From Bacteroidales bacterium UBA4318 (GTDB taxonomy: Bacteria > Bacteroidota > Bacteroidia > Bacteroidales > UBA932): 13,650 nt of DNA. A program made the position numbers and the translations under genes. This document shows, piece by piece, positions 1 to 6,116 of the stretch. Under the pieces are notes generated by a model. That model saw only the letters and a list, made by a program, of their open reading frames with translations, made no database searches and was not told the origin of the DNA. Every line of letters starts with the position of its first letter. Position 1 is the stretch's first letter. Location of the stretch: assembly GCA_002393895.1 (NCBI GenBank), contig DGUE01000084.1:8764-22413 (forward strand), read 5' to 3'.

Positions 1-294
1 TTCGGCAGCGCCGCCCGCATTGCCAAGAAGGTGATTGCGATAGCCCGCGAGCAGGGCATCAAGGTGGGCCTGCTCCGCCCCATCACCCTCTGGCCCTTCC
101 CTTATGCGAAGATAGGCGAGCTGGGAAAGAAGGTGAAAGGCATCCTTTCGCTGGAGATCAACGCCGGGCAGATGGTGGAGGATATCCGCCTAGCCGTGGA
201 GTGCAGCGTGCCCGTGAAGTGGTACGGACGCCTCGGCGGCATCATCCCCGAGCCCGAAGAGGTGCTGGAACAGATAAAGAGTATGACACTTTAA
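1..294 (+). CDS. 2-oxoacid:ferredoxin oxidoreductase, alpha subunit (C-terminal part)
   Basis: The reading frame is open from the first base, so the gene begins before the window; 97 residues are visible, ending at TAA 292-294. The piece matches the C-terminal domain of VorB/KorA-type alpha subunits, which contact the beta subunit: GLLRPITLWPFP followed by a conserved segment with SLEINAGQM and then YGRLGG. In this family alpha and beta together bind thiamine diphosphate and decarboxylate a 2-oxoacid (branched-chain 2-oxoacid or 2-oxoglutarate), passing electrons to ferredoxin in the cytoplasm. The beta and gamma genes follow directly, 12 bp and then 5 bp apart, supporting one operon. A small ferredoxin-like subunit is often encoded upstream of alpha in Bacteroidota and may lie outside the window. 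Substrate (Vor versus Kor) cannot be decided from this fragment. Confidence 0.9.
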   Translation, partial: FGSAARIAKKVIAIAREQGIKVGLLRPITLWPFPYAKIGELGKKVKGILSLEINAGQMVEDIRLAVECSVPVKWYGRLGGIIPEPEEVLEQIKSMTL

Positions 295-306
295 GCGCTG
301 CGCCCT

Positions 307-1071
307 ATGACAAGAGAAGAAATTATCAATAGCGGAACCCTGGTTTACAAGAAGCCGGAACTGCTCAACGATGTGCCTATGCACTACTGCCCGGGCTGCA
401 GCCACGGTGTGGTGCACAAACTGGTGGCCGAAATCGTCGCCGAAATGGGCATGGCCGACAAGACCATAGCCATCTCTCCCGTGGGATGCGCCGTATTCGC
501 CTACAAGTATATAGATGTGGACTGGCAGGAAGCCGCCCATGGCCGCGCCCCGGCCCTGGCATCCGCAGTCAAGCGCCTCTGGCCGGACCGCCTGGTGTTC
601 ACCTACCAGGGCGACGGCGACCTTGCCTGCATAGGCACAGGAGAGACCATCCACGCCCTGAACCGCGGCGAGAACATCACCATCATCTTCATAAATAACG
701 CAATTTACGGCATGACCGGCGGTCAGATGGCCCCTACCACCCTGATAGGCCAGAAGACGGTCACCTGCCCTTACGGCCGTGATCCCAAGCTCCACGGCTA
801 TCCCCTGAAGATGGCGGATATAGCCGCGCAGCTGGAAGGCACATGCTACGTTACACGCCAGAGCGTGCAGAACGTTCCGTCCATCCTCAAGGCAAAGAAG
901 GCCATACGCAAGGCCTTCGATTACTCCATGCAGGGCAAGGGCGCCAGCCTGGTGGAAATAGTCTCCACCTGCAACACAAACTGGCGCATGAGCCCGGAAA
1001 AGGCCAACAAGTGGATGGAAGAGAACATGATTCCCTACTATCCTCTTGGAGATATGAAAGATAAAGGTTAA
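307..1071 (+). CDS. 2-oxoacid:ferredoxin oxidoreductase, beta subunit (thiamine diphosphate-binding)
   Basis: 254 residues, full length for the short Kor/Vor-type beta subunit. It carries the thiamine diphosphate machinery: CPGCSHG at residues 28-34, HGRAPA at 78-83, and the cofactor and Mg motif GDGD at 102-105 ending in the pair NN at 130-131, followed by YGMTGGQ at 134-140. The cysteines of CPGC and C61 fit the pattern by which this subunit holds a [4Fe-4S] cluster in the family. The role is oxidative decarboxylation of a 2-oxoacid to an acyl-CoA with ferredoxin as acceptor, or the reverse under strongly reducing conditions. The ATG at 307 lies 12 bp after the alpha stop and no better start is near. 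The next gene starts 5 bp downstream. The family is certain; the substrate (2-oxoglutarate or branched-chain 2-oxoacid) is inferred only. Confidence 0.93.
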   Translation: MTREEIINSGTLVYKKPELLNDVPMHYCPGCSHGVVHKLVAEIVAEMGMADKTIAISPVGCAVFAYKYIDVDWQEAAHGRAPALASAVKRLWPDRLVFTYQGDGDLACIGTGETIHALNRGENITIIFINNAIYGMTGGQMAPTTLIGQKTVTCPYGRDPKLHGYPLKMADIAAQLEGTCYVTRQSVQNVPSILKAKKAIRKAFDYSMQGKGASLVEIVSTCNTNWRMSPEKANKWMEENMIPYYPLGDMKDKG

Positions 1072-1076
1072 GAGCT

Positions 1077-1619
1077 ATGACACACGAGATTATCATATCC
1101 GGATTCGGAGGACAGGGAGTCCTCTCCATGGGCAAGATCCTGGCCTATTCCGGCCTGATGGAAGACAAGGAAGTGACCTGGATGCCGGCGTACGGCCCGG
1201 AGCAGCGCGGCGGCACCGCCAATGTGACCGTCATAGTGAGCGATGAGCCCGTATCGTCGCCCATACTTTCGTCGTACGACACTGCCATAGTGCTTAACCA
1301 GCCCTCTCTCGAGAAGTTCGAGTGCAAGGTAAAGCCCGGCGGATCGCTGATCTACGACGGCTACGGCATCATCAACCCTCCCACCCGCAAGGACATCCAC
1401 GTCTACAGGATAGACGCCATGGACAAGGCTGCGGAGATGAACATGATCAAGGTCTTCAACATGATGATCCTGGGCGGACTGCTCAAGATACATCCCATGG
1501 TGAGCGTGGAAAGCGTGCTTAAGGCGCTCCGCAAGACCCTTCCCGAGAGGCATCATCACCTCATCCCCATGAACGAAGAGGCCATCAGGATGGGTATGGA
1601 GATTATTCACGAGCTGTAG
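1077..1619 (+). CDS. 2-oxoacid:ferredoxin oxidoreductase, gamma subunit
   Basis: 180 residues, the usual size for the gamma (COG1014-type) subunit. The N-terminal glycine-rich motif GFGGQG (9-14) and the conserved WMPAYGPEQRGGTA (35-48) identify it. The gamma subunit completes the CoA-handling part of the enzyme next to the alpha and beta chains in the cytoplasm. The start lies 5 bp after the beta stop and the stop lies 2 bp before radA, so all of these are probably on one transcript. The order alpha-beta-gamma as separate genes is typical of the Vor/Kor branch in Bacteroidota, in contrast to the large fused pyruvate:ferredoxin oxidoreductase. Nothing in the reading frame looks damaged. Confidence 0.92.
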   Translation: MTHEIIISGFGGQGVLSMGKILAYSGLMEDKEVTWMPAYGPEQRGGTANVTVIVSDEPVSSPILSSYDTAIVLNQPSLEKFECKVKPGGSLIYDGYGIINPPTRKDIHVYRIDAMDKAAEMNMIKVFNMMILGGLLKIHPMVSVESVLKALRKTLPERHHHLIPMNEEAIRMGMEIIHEL

Positions 1620-1621
1620 CC

Positions 1622-3076
1622 ATGGCATCGGCGAAGAGCATATGGTTCTGCACCAACTGCGGAAATGAGAGCCCCAAGTGGATGGGGCGCTGCCCGGCGT
1701 GCGGCGAGTGGAATACCATGGTCGAGGCTCCGGTGGAGAAGAAGAGTGCGAAGGGTGGTGCCAAGGCTGTGGCTTCTGGCAGCAAGAGTGAGCGCAAGCC
1801 GTTGAGGCTGAAGGAGATAGACCACTCCAAAGAGCCTCGCGTGCAGCTTTCTATTCCCGAATTGGACCGTCTTCTCGGTGGCGGGATCGTGCCAGGTTCG
1901 CTGGTGCTGATAGGCGGTGAGCCAGGCATTGGCAAATCTACCCTCAGCCTGCAGATTCCGCTGGTTTCGGGGCTCAGGACCCTATATGTTACGGGCGAAG
2001 AGAGTGCGCGTCAGGTGAAAATGCGTGCAGACCGGTTACTCTCTGTTCCGGCAGGAGTGTCCGTTTCTTCCGCGTTGCAAAGCAACCCGTTCCGGCAAAA
2101 TGCTGCAGAAACCGACTCTCCCGCAGCTGGGGAATCCATCTACATTTTCCCCGAGACGCGGATGGAAGCCATCCTGGAGCAGGCGGAGGAGATACGGCCG
2201 GAGCTGATGATAGTGGATTCGGTGCAGACCATGTTCACCGACACGGTGGAATCCACACCCGGCAGCGTCAGCCAAATCAAGGAAGTGGCGGCCATGCTGC
2301 TGCGCTTCGCCAAGGAAAGCGGCATCCCGGTGCTGCTGATAGGCCATATAACCAAAGACGGCTACATCGCCGGCCCCAAGATCCTGGAGCACATAGTCGA
2401 CGTGGTGCTTCAGTTCGAGGGCGAGAACCGCGGTGCATACAGGATACTCCGGAGCATAAAGAACCGTTTCGGTTCCACCTCGGAGATAGCCGTGTTCGAG
2501 ATGACCGGAGCTGGCCTCAGGGAGGTGGAGAATCCTTCCGAAATGCTCATTCCCATGCACGAGGCCGGCCTCAGCGGAGCGGCCATCTGCGCTACGCTCG
2601 ATGGCACCAGGCCCCTCCTCTTCGAGGTCCAGGCCCTGGTGAGCAGCGCCGTGTACGGCACTGCCCAGCGCTCCGCCACAGGTTTCGATACACGCCGCCT
2701 GAATATGCTGCTGGCCGTGCTGGAGAAGCGCGCCGGCTTCCATCTGGCCGCAAAGGACGTGTTCCTGAATATGGCCGGAGGCTTGAAAGTGAGCGATCCG
2801 GCAGCCGACCTTGCCGTGATAGCGGCGGTGCTCTCGTCCAATTTCGACTATTCCCTGCCAGGGGACTCCTGCTTCTGCGGGGAGGTCGGGCTCAGCGGAG
2901 AGATACGCCCCGTTGCCAATACCGACCGGAGAATAAGCGAAGCCGCCCGTCTGGGCTTTAAGCGTATATACGTGAGCAGCTTTACTCCGCTCGGAGAACA
3001 GCTGCCCAAAGGAATCAAGATTATAAAGGTGGCCGATGTGCCGGCCCTGGTTAAAGCTTTGTTCAAAAATGCTTAG
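1622..3076 (+). CDS. radA: DNA repair protein RadA
   Basis: 484 residues. RadA is a RecA-like ATPase that drives branch migration of recombination intermediates. The domains are in the expected order: a zinc finger with C10, C13, C24 and C27; a RecA-like core with Walker A GEPGIGKST (99-107) and Walker B LMIVDS (195-200); the RadA-specific KNRFGS motif (280-285); and a C-terminal Lon-protease-like domain (about 300-484) with SSAVYGTAQRSATGFD and GGLKVSDPAADLA. The start ATG at 1622 sits 2 bp after the gamma-subunit stop; starting there gives the zinc finger at the proper distance from the N-terminus. Oddity: between ADRL (137-140) and YIFPETR (174-180) there are about 27 residues more than I recall in Bacteroides RadA, rich in Ser, Ala, Pro and Asn (about 141-168). 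Transcriptional grouping with an oxidoreductase looks accidental rather than functional. Confidence 0.96.
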   Translation: MASAKSIWFCTNCGNESPKWMGRCPACGEWNTMVEAPVEKKSAKGGAKAVASGSKSERKPLRLKEIDHSKEPRVQLSIPELDRLLGGGIVPGSLVLIGGEPGIGKSTLSLQIPLVSGLRTLYVTGEESARQVKMRADRLLSVPAGVSVSSALQSNPFRQNAAETDSPAAGESIYIFPETRMEAILEQAEEIRPELMIVDSVQTMFTDTVESTPGSVSQIKEVAAMLLRFAKESGIPVLLIGHITKDGYIAGPKILEHIVDVVLQFEGENRGAYRILRSIKNRFGSTSEIAVFEMTGAGLREVENPSEMLIPMHEAGLSGAAICATLDGTRPLLFEVQALVSSAVYGTAQRSATGFDTRRLNMLLAVLEKRAGFHLAAKDVFLNMAGGLKVSDPAADLAVIAAVLSSNFDYSLPGDSCFCGEVGLSGEIRPVANTDRRISEAARLGFKRIYVSSFTPLGEQLPKGIKIIKVADVPALVKALFKNA

Positions 3077-4442
3077 AAAACTCTTGCTGTTTGCCGCCCT
3101 GTTGGCCGGCACCTGTGTTTACGCAAAGGATTTCAACGAAAAGAAGATCGTGGCGAACCTTGCGGTCATCAGCGACACCCATGTGAACGGAATCAACGGC
3201 GTGCCGGGCTACAAGTTCCGCAGCGCCCTGATTCAGGAGCGGGATTATGCCTCCCGCTACGGCAAGCTCGACGGCGTCGTGGTGGTGGGCGACCTGGTGG
3301 ACAGCCCTGCATGGAATGCGAGTAAATATACAGAGATAAACGATTGGAAACGTTTATACGAAAGCGTTTTCAGCCCTGTGGACGTGCCTCTGGCATATAC
3401 GGTCGGCAACCACGATGTGTGGAAGGAATGGACCACCGACACCTACAAGGAGGCCAAGCAATTCCCCCAGCGCCTGGGACCTGATTTCTACACTGCCGAA
3501 ATCGGCGATCCTGCCATGGCAGAGAAGTTCGAGTGCAGGCACTATGAGATCGGAGGATATCACATCCTTTCAGTCGTTCCCGACGGCCGCAATCCTGTCA
3601 TTTATCCCGAAGAAAGCATACGCTGGTTGGACGAAAACCTGAAGGTCCTCACCGATAAGGACCCGCAGAAATATGTAATTGTCATCACCCACGCCATGAT
3701 CTACGGCACCATCTACGGCAGTTTCCTGGACGATACATACCCCAAGGGCAAGGGCTACTGGAGCACCAAGGTGCTGACCGACGTGCTCTCGAAGTACCCC
3801 CAGGCGGTGGTGTTCGGCGGGCATCTCCACTTCCCCCTGAATGATCCGCGCAGCGTCTGGCAGGGTGCTTTTACCGTGATGGGGACGGCATCTACCCGCT
3901 ACATGGCCATAGACAATGGCGGATACGAGGAGATGGCTGGCCTGACGGTGATGAAGGATAAGGACGAGTTCTCGCAGGGCCTGCTCCTGCAGTTCGACAA
4001 CAAGGGGAACATGCGCGCAGTGCGCATGGACTTCTACAACCAGACCACCATCGGCAAACCCTGGGTTTTCAAGCGTCCTTCCGGCGACGGGGCCCATCTG
4101 CGCAAGTACAACCATGGTAACCTTGCCGCCGCCAACAAGGCCCCCCGGCTCAGCGGGATGAAGGTCAGGCCGATTACGGGCGCCGTGGTAGTTTCCTGGC
4201 CCGCCGGGCAGGACGACGAATTCGTACACACCTACTATCTCACTGTGAAACAGGGCGATACCGTGGTTTGCACGAAGAAGATACTGTCGGATTTCTACCA
4301 CACTCCCAAGACCTCCGGAATGAAGAAGGACTGGCAGCAGGTAGTCAAGCTCCCCCGCGGCGAGTACACCGTTACCCTTGTAGCCCGTGATTCATGGGAT
4401 GCAGAGAGCAATACATTGGTCAGTGAGTGTAAATTAGACTGA
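3069..4442 (+). CDS. secreted calcineurin-like metallophosphoesterase with C-terminal beta domain
   Basis: 457 residues from the ATG at 3069. This start is preferred to an in-frame ATG at 3036 because it begins a good signal peptide (MLRKLLLFAALLAGTCVYA, cleavage probably after VYA) and overlaps the end of radA by only 8 bp. Residues about 30-285 carry all five signatures of a two-metal calcineurin-like phosphoesterase: SDTH (35-38), GDLVD (74-78), GNHD (113-116), TH (207-208) and GHLH (251-254). Residues about 358-455 look like a fibronectin-III-like beta sandwich (VVVSWPAG, then TYYLTV, then GEYTVTLVARDSWD). It should act in the periplasm or at the cell surface on an unknown phosphoester; the family includes nucleotide, phospholipid and phosphoprotein hydrolases. 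Its 3' end overlaps the 3' end of convergent aroB by 23 bp. Confidence 0.88.
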   Translation: MLRKLLLFAALLAGTCVYAKDFNEKKIVANLAVISDTHVNGINGVPGYKFRSALIQERDYASRYGKLDGVVVVGDLVDSPAWNASKYTEINDWKRLYESVFSPVDVPLAYTVGNHDVWKEWTTDTYKEAKQFPQRLGPDFYTAEIGDPAMAEKFECRHYEIGGYHILSVVPDGRNPVIYPEESIRWLDENLKVLTDKDPQKYVIVITHAMIYGTIYGSFLDDTYPKGKGYWSTKVLTDVLSKYPQAVVFGGHLHFPLNDPRSVWQGAFTVMGTASTRYMAIDNGGYEEMAGLTVMKDKDEFSQGLLLQFDNKGNMRAVRMDFYNQTTIGKPWVFKRPSGDGAHLRKYNHGNLAAANKAPRLSGMKVRPITGAVVVSWPAGQDDEFVHTYYLTVKQGDTVVCTKKILSDFYHTPKTSGMKKDWQQVVKLPRGEYTVTLVARDSWDAESNTLVSECKLD

Positions 4443-5490
4443 CACTCTTTACGACCACTTTCCCTATCTTGCGCGGCAGCACGAGTTTGATCTTGCTGCC
4501 GTATGCTTTTTTATCTTTTAGGATGGCGGGGAGAAGTTCTTGCTCCGGGCAGGGGAGTTCGGTGGGTAGCCCGCAGGCCTTCAGGTCTGCCGCGATGCGC
4601 TCAGCCAGGCCGGGCTCTTCGGCGATGCCGTGGCGCTCCGCATACTTTGCTGCTTGCACCATGCCAATCGCCACCGCCTCGCCGTGGGTGAATGTAGTGT
4701 CATTCTGGGCGAAGCTTCTGTCATTCCGAGCGAAGCTTCTGTCATTCCGAGCGCTAGCGAAGGAACCTTTCTGCCACCATTCTATGGCATGCGCCCATGT
4801 GTGGCCGAGATTGAGTTTGCGCCTCAGTCCTGTTTCGAATTCATCCTTTTCTACGATCTCCTGTTTGATTCCGGCTGCGAGTTGGATCAGTTCTGCCAGT
4901 TCCCCGTCCGCTAAAGCCGACGCAGCGCCCGGCGAGCTGCCCATCAGGGCCACGGTCCTTTCGTAGGCCCGGCGCGGATTCTTGATGATGAAAGTCTTCA
5001 GCATTTCTGCCAGGCCGCTGCGGAACTCGCGCTCCGGGAGTGTCTCAAGCACCTCGGGGAAGATGGCGGTGAACTCCGGCTGGCGGATGACGCCCAGGAG
5101 GTTCTTGTAGCCGTCCAGGTTCACTCCCGTCTTGCCTCCTATGCCTGCATCCACCATCGAAAGCAGGGTGGTGGGGATGTTGGCGTAACGGATGCCGCGC
5201 TTGTAGATGCATGCCGCGAACCCGGCCATATCCGTGGTGACTCCGCCGCCCACCGCCAGCACCAGCGCATCCCGGTCAGCCCCATTGTCGCACAGCCAGC
5301 GGCAGATCTCCATCACCGTATCAATGGTCTTGTGGGCCTCATCGGCCGTGATGGCCAGAAGGCTGCATGCCCCTCCGCGACGGGAGCCCGTCCGCAGGCC
5401 GGCCACTTTGCGCGCGAATTCTTCTACATTCCTGTCGCACACCACGAAGATGCGCTTGTATTGTTTGAGTTCGGAAGCCAGTTCTTTCAT
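4420..5490 (-). CDS. aroB: 3-dehydroquinate synthase with an in-frame repeat insertion
   Basis: 356 residues. AroB converts DAHP to 3-dehydroquinate, the second step of the shikimate pathway, using NAD and a divalent metal in the cytoplasm. Seen: the NAD-binding glycine motif GGGVTTDMAGFAA (81-93), PTTLLSMVDAGIGGKTGVNL (106-125), the metal-ligand region SGLAEMLK (158-165, E162), LNLGHTWAHAIE (226-237) and HGEAVAIGM (269-277). H230 and H269 correspond to the two metal-binding histidines; in E. coli AroB these lie about 17 residues apart as I recall, here 39. The extra 22-23 residues (about 242-264) are a repeated peptide encoded by a 21-bp tandem repeat. The frame remains open and the rest is intact, so the enzyme is probably still made. 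The start at 5490 precedes the first beta strand directly. A weak -7-like TAACTTGC lies just upstream on the minus strand (5504-5497). Confidence 0.93.
   Translation of the reverse strand: MKELASELKQYKRIFVVCDRNVEEFARKVAGLRTGSRRGGACSLLAITADEAHKTIDTVMEICRWLCDNGADRDALVLAVGGGVTTDMAGFAACIYKRGIRYANIPTTLLSMVDAGIGGKTGVNLDGYKNLLGVIRQPEFTAIFPEVLETLPEREFRSGLAEMLKTFIIKNPRRAYERTVALMGSSPGAASALADGELAELIQLAAGIKQEIVEKDEFETGLRRKLNLGHTWAHAIEWWQKGSFASARNDRSFARNDRSFAQNDTTFTHGEAVAIGMVQAAKYAERHGIAEEPGLAERIAADLKACGLPTELPCPEQELLPAILKDKKAYGSKIKLVLPRKIGKVVVKSVSLIYTH
4699..4769 (+). repeat. three-copy 21-bp tandem repeat inside aroB
   Basis: Two 21-bp units begin at 4699 (GTCATTCTGGGCGAAGC...) and 4720 (GTCATTCCGAGCGAAGC...), each ending in TTCT. 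A third copy from 4741 starts GTCATTCCGAGCG and diverges into CTAGCGAAGGAACCTT. The third copy resembles the widespread intergenic repeat of the type GTCATTCCGAGCGAAGCGAGGAA seen in Bacteroidota genomes. That family match is from memory. Because the period is 21 bp, each unit adds seven codons to aroB on the minus strand, giving FARNDRS-like peptides. It is not a CRISPR: there are no spacers. Confidence 0.9.
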
Positions 5491-5518
5491 AACCTCTGCA
5501 AGTTACGAAATTTTTTCT

Positions 5519-5526
5519 TACCTTTG
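5519..5526 (+). promoter_or_regulatory. Bacteroidota-type -7 promoter element for tRNA-Leu
   Basis: TACCTTTG matches the Bacteroidota -7 consensus TAnnTTTG exactly. A transcript starting about 5531-5533 would give a leader of roughly 38 bases before the tRNA 5' end at 5570. A clear -33 TTTG is not visible; GCAAGTTACG lies in the expected region. The element is in the 79-bp gap between the divergent aroB start and the tRNA. Confidence 0.65.
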
Positions 5527-5569
5527 CCACTCCAAACGCGAGCCCCGGCCTCCCGCCGGCCGCATCCCA

Positions 5570-5654
5570 GCCCGGATGGCGGAATTGGTAGACGCGCTGG
5601 ACTCAAAATCCAGTGTCCCTTAAAGACGTGCGGGTTCGATTCCCGCTCTGGGCA
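5570..5654 (+). tRNA. tRNA-Leu (anticodon CAA)
   Basis: A full cloverleaf can be drawn. The acceptor stem GCCCGGA (5570-5576) pairs with TCTGGGC (5647-5653), with one G-U pair, and the discriminator base is A5654. The D-loop contains AATTGGTAGACGC. The anticodon stem CTGGA (5597-5601) pairs with TCCAG (5609-5613), and the loop CTCAAAA holds anticodon CAA at 5604-5606, which reads UUG leucine codons. A long variable arm (about 5614-5629), as expected for leucine, and a T-arm with GCGGG, TTCGATT and CCCGC follow. CCA is not encoded: the bases after A5654 are CGA. It is probably a single-gene transcript, because a promoter precedes it and a terminator follows immediately. Confidence 0.96.
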
Positions 5655-5656
5655 CG

Positions 5657-5689
5657 AAAAGGCGACTGCATTCCGGCGGTTGCTTTTTT
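5657..5689 (+). terminator. intrinsic terminator after tRNA-Leu
   Basis: The stem AAAAGGCGACTGC (5657-5669) pairs with GCGGTTGCTTTTT (5676-5688) around the loop ATTCCG, including three G-U pairs, and a run of six T (5684-5689) ends it. The flanks extend the dyad: GGGCACGAAAA (5650-5660) is exactly complementary to TTTTCGTGCCC (5686-5696), so the larger hairpin reaches into the tRNA 3' end. The minus-strand transcript would also end in a U-rich hairpin. Confidence 0.8.
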
Positions 5690-5711
5690 CGTGCCCTTTA
5701 CCTTCGGTTTA

Positions 5712-5730
5712 CTGGGGGCCGAATCCCCAG
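5712..5730. repeat. GC-rich hairpin CTGGGG / CCCCAG
   Basis: CTGGGG (5712-5717) and CCCCAG (5725-5730) pair around the loop GCCGAAT. Just downstream, TCGCTTCGCTC (5741-5751) is the reverse complement of the core GAGCGAAGCGA shared with the repeat family seen in aroB. This looks like part of a dispersed intergenic repeat, which only a genome self-comparison could establish. Confidence 0.5.
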
Positions 5731-5803
5731 ACCCCCTGCGTCGCTTCGCTCCGAACCCTCTCGCCCCGCGATGTCTTTTTTTGTGTGTTTCCGCTCGTGC
5801 ATT

Positions 5804-5875
5804 GATTATCAGGTAGTTACAGGAAATCGTCTGGTGAAAATGCACCAGACGCTTTTGCATAAGTCGTTGATAATC
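5804..5875. repeat. nested inverted repeat with central hairpin
   Basis: The outer arms GATTATCA (5804-5811) and TGATAATC (5868-5875) are perfect inverted repeats. Inside them lies a perfect 9-bp stem, CGTCTGGTG (5828-5836) with CACCAGACG (5843-5851), around the loop AAAATG and followed by CTTTTG. The inner hairpin could act as a weak terminator or as an RNA element. No mobile-element gene accompanies it. Confidence 0.7.
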
Positions 5876-5890
5876 AGCACAGGGCGAGAT

Positions 5891-5949
5891 ACTGTCGGCC
5901 AAAGGCCTCCGGTACGAGGAGCGTTTTGGGTAAGTGGTTGTCCGACAGT
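5891..5949. repeat. inverted repeat ACTGTCGG / CCGACAGT
   Basis: ACTGTCGG (5891-5898) and CCGACAGT (5942-5949) are perfect 8-bp inverted arms around 43 bases. Inside, CCTC (5906-5909) and GAGG (5916-5919) form a small second stem around CGGTAC. Together with the dyad just upstream this suggests a folded transcript or a small non-autonomous repeat element. Confidence 0.6.
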
Positions 5950-6105
5950 GTTTTACGTAATCAGGTAAGGAAAAACAGCGCACCTGTTTGGCTAAAGTGC
6001 TGTATATGAGCAAGTTGCTAAAAACGGTTCGGCAGATTGGTCAGTTGTTCTTGCAGTGTGTGGGCGCTTGTTTGCTGCGGCATTCTGGCAAAGCGGAGTT
6101 TTTAG

Positions 6106-6113
6106 TATATTTG
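6106..6113 (+). promoter_or_regulatory. Bacteroidota-type -7 element for the amino acid importer
   Basis: TATATTTG is an exact match to TAnnTTTG and ends only 3 bp before the ATG at 6117. With usual spacing, transcription would begin at or within a few bases of that ATG, implying a leaderless or nearly leaderless mRNA. The -33 region is not clear; TTCTGG lies around 6083-6088. Confidence 0.7.
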
Positions 6114-6116
6114 CGT

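Larger units (their letters stand above)
5697..6105. other. non-coding region with several inverted repeats
   Basis: About 410 bases lie between the tRNA terminator and the transporter promoter without a credible gene. The frames that stay open here have no family resemblance, and one of them runs antisense through the tRNA. It contains a GC-rich hairpin at 5712-5730, a T-rich tract at 5776-5782, nested inverted repeats at 5804-5875 and 5891-5949, and a weak dyad GCAC/GTGC at about 5980-6000. It may hold decayed repeat elements or an unannotated structured RNA; no known RNA family is recognised. Confidence 0.6.

Noticed and set aside
3036..3068. Earlier start for the first phosphoesterase
   Set aside because: It would place eleven residues before the signal peptide and extend the overlap with radA; the ATG at 3069 starts the signal peptide directly.
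2036..3112. Long minus-strand open frame of 358 codons opposite radA
   Set aside because: It is a shadow of the GC-rich radA codons: rich in His, Gly and Ala without hydrophobic patterning, while radA is unmistakable.
4699..4769. Regular repeat considered as a CRISPR array
   Set aside because: The 21-bp units are directly adjacent with no spacers, lie inside aroB, and no cas gene is near.
5207..5623. Plus-strand open frame ending in MAELVDALDSKSSVP
   Set aside because: Its end is a translation of the tRNA-Leu gene and the rest is antisense to aroB. Such predicted peptides are a known artefact of tRNA-Leu genes.
5603..6013. Minus-strand open frame of 136 codons across tRNA and spacer
   Set aside because: It begins in non-coding repeats and runs antisense through the tRNA (SGNRTRTSL), has no family resemblance and no signal, and overlaps the terminator dyad.
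5690..6105. Integration site or insertion sequence next to the tRNA
   Set aside because: No integrase or transposase and no direct repeat of the tRNA 3' end downstream was found; the only match to it is the inverted terminator arm.
5988..6116. Upstream in-frame extension of the importer gene
   Set aside because: The 43 extra codons include the promoter box and do not resemble lobe I of a receptor. The ATG at 6117 starts a textbook lipoprotein signal.
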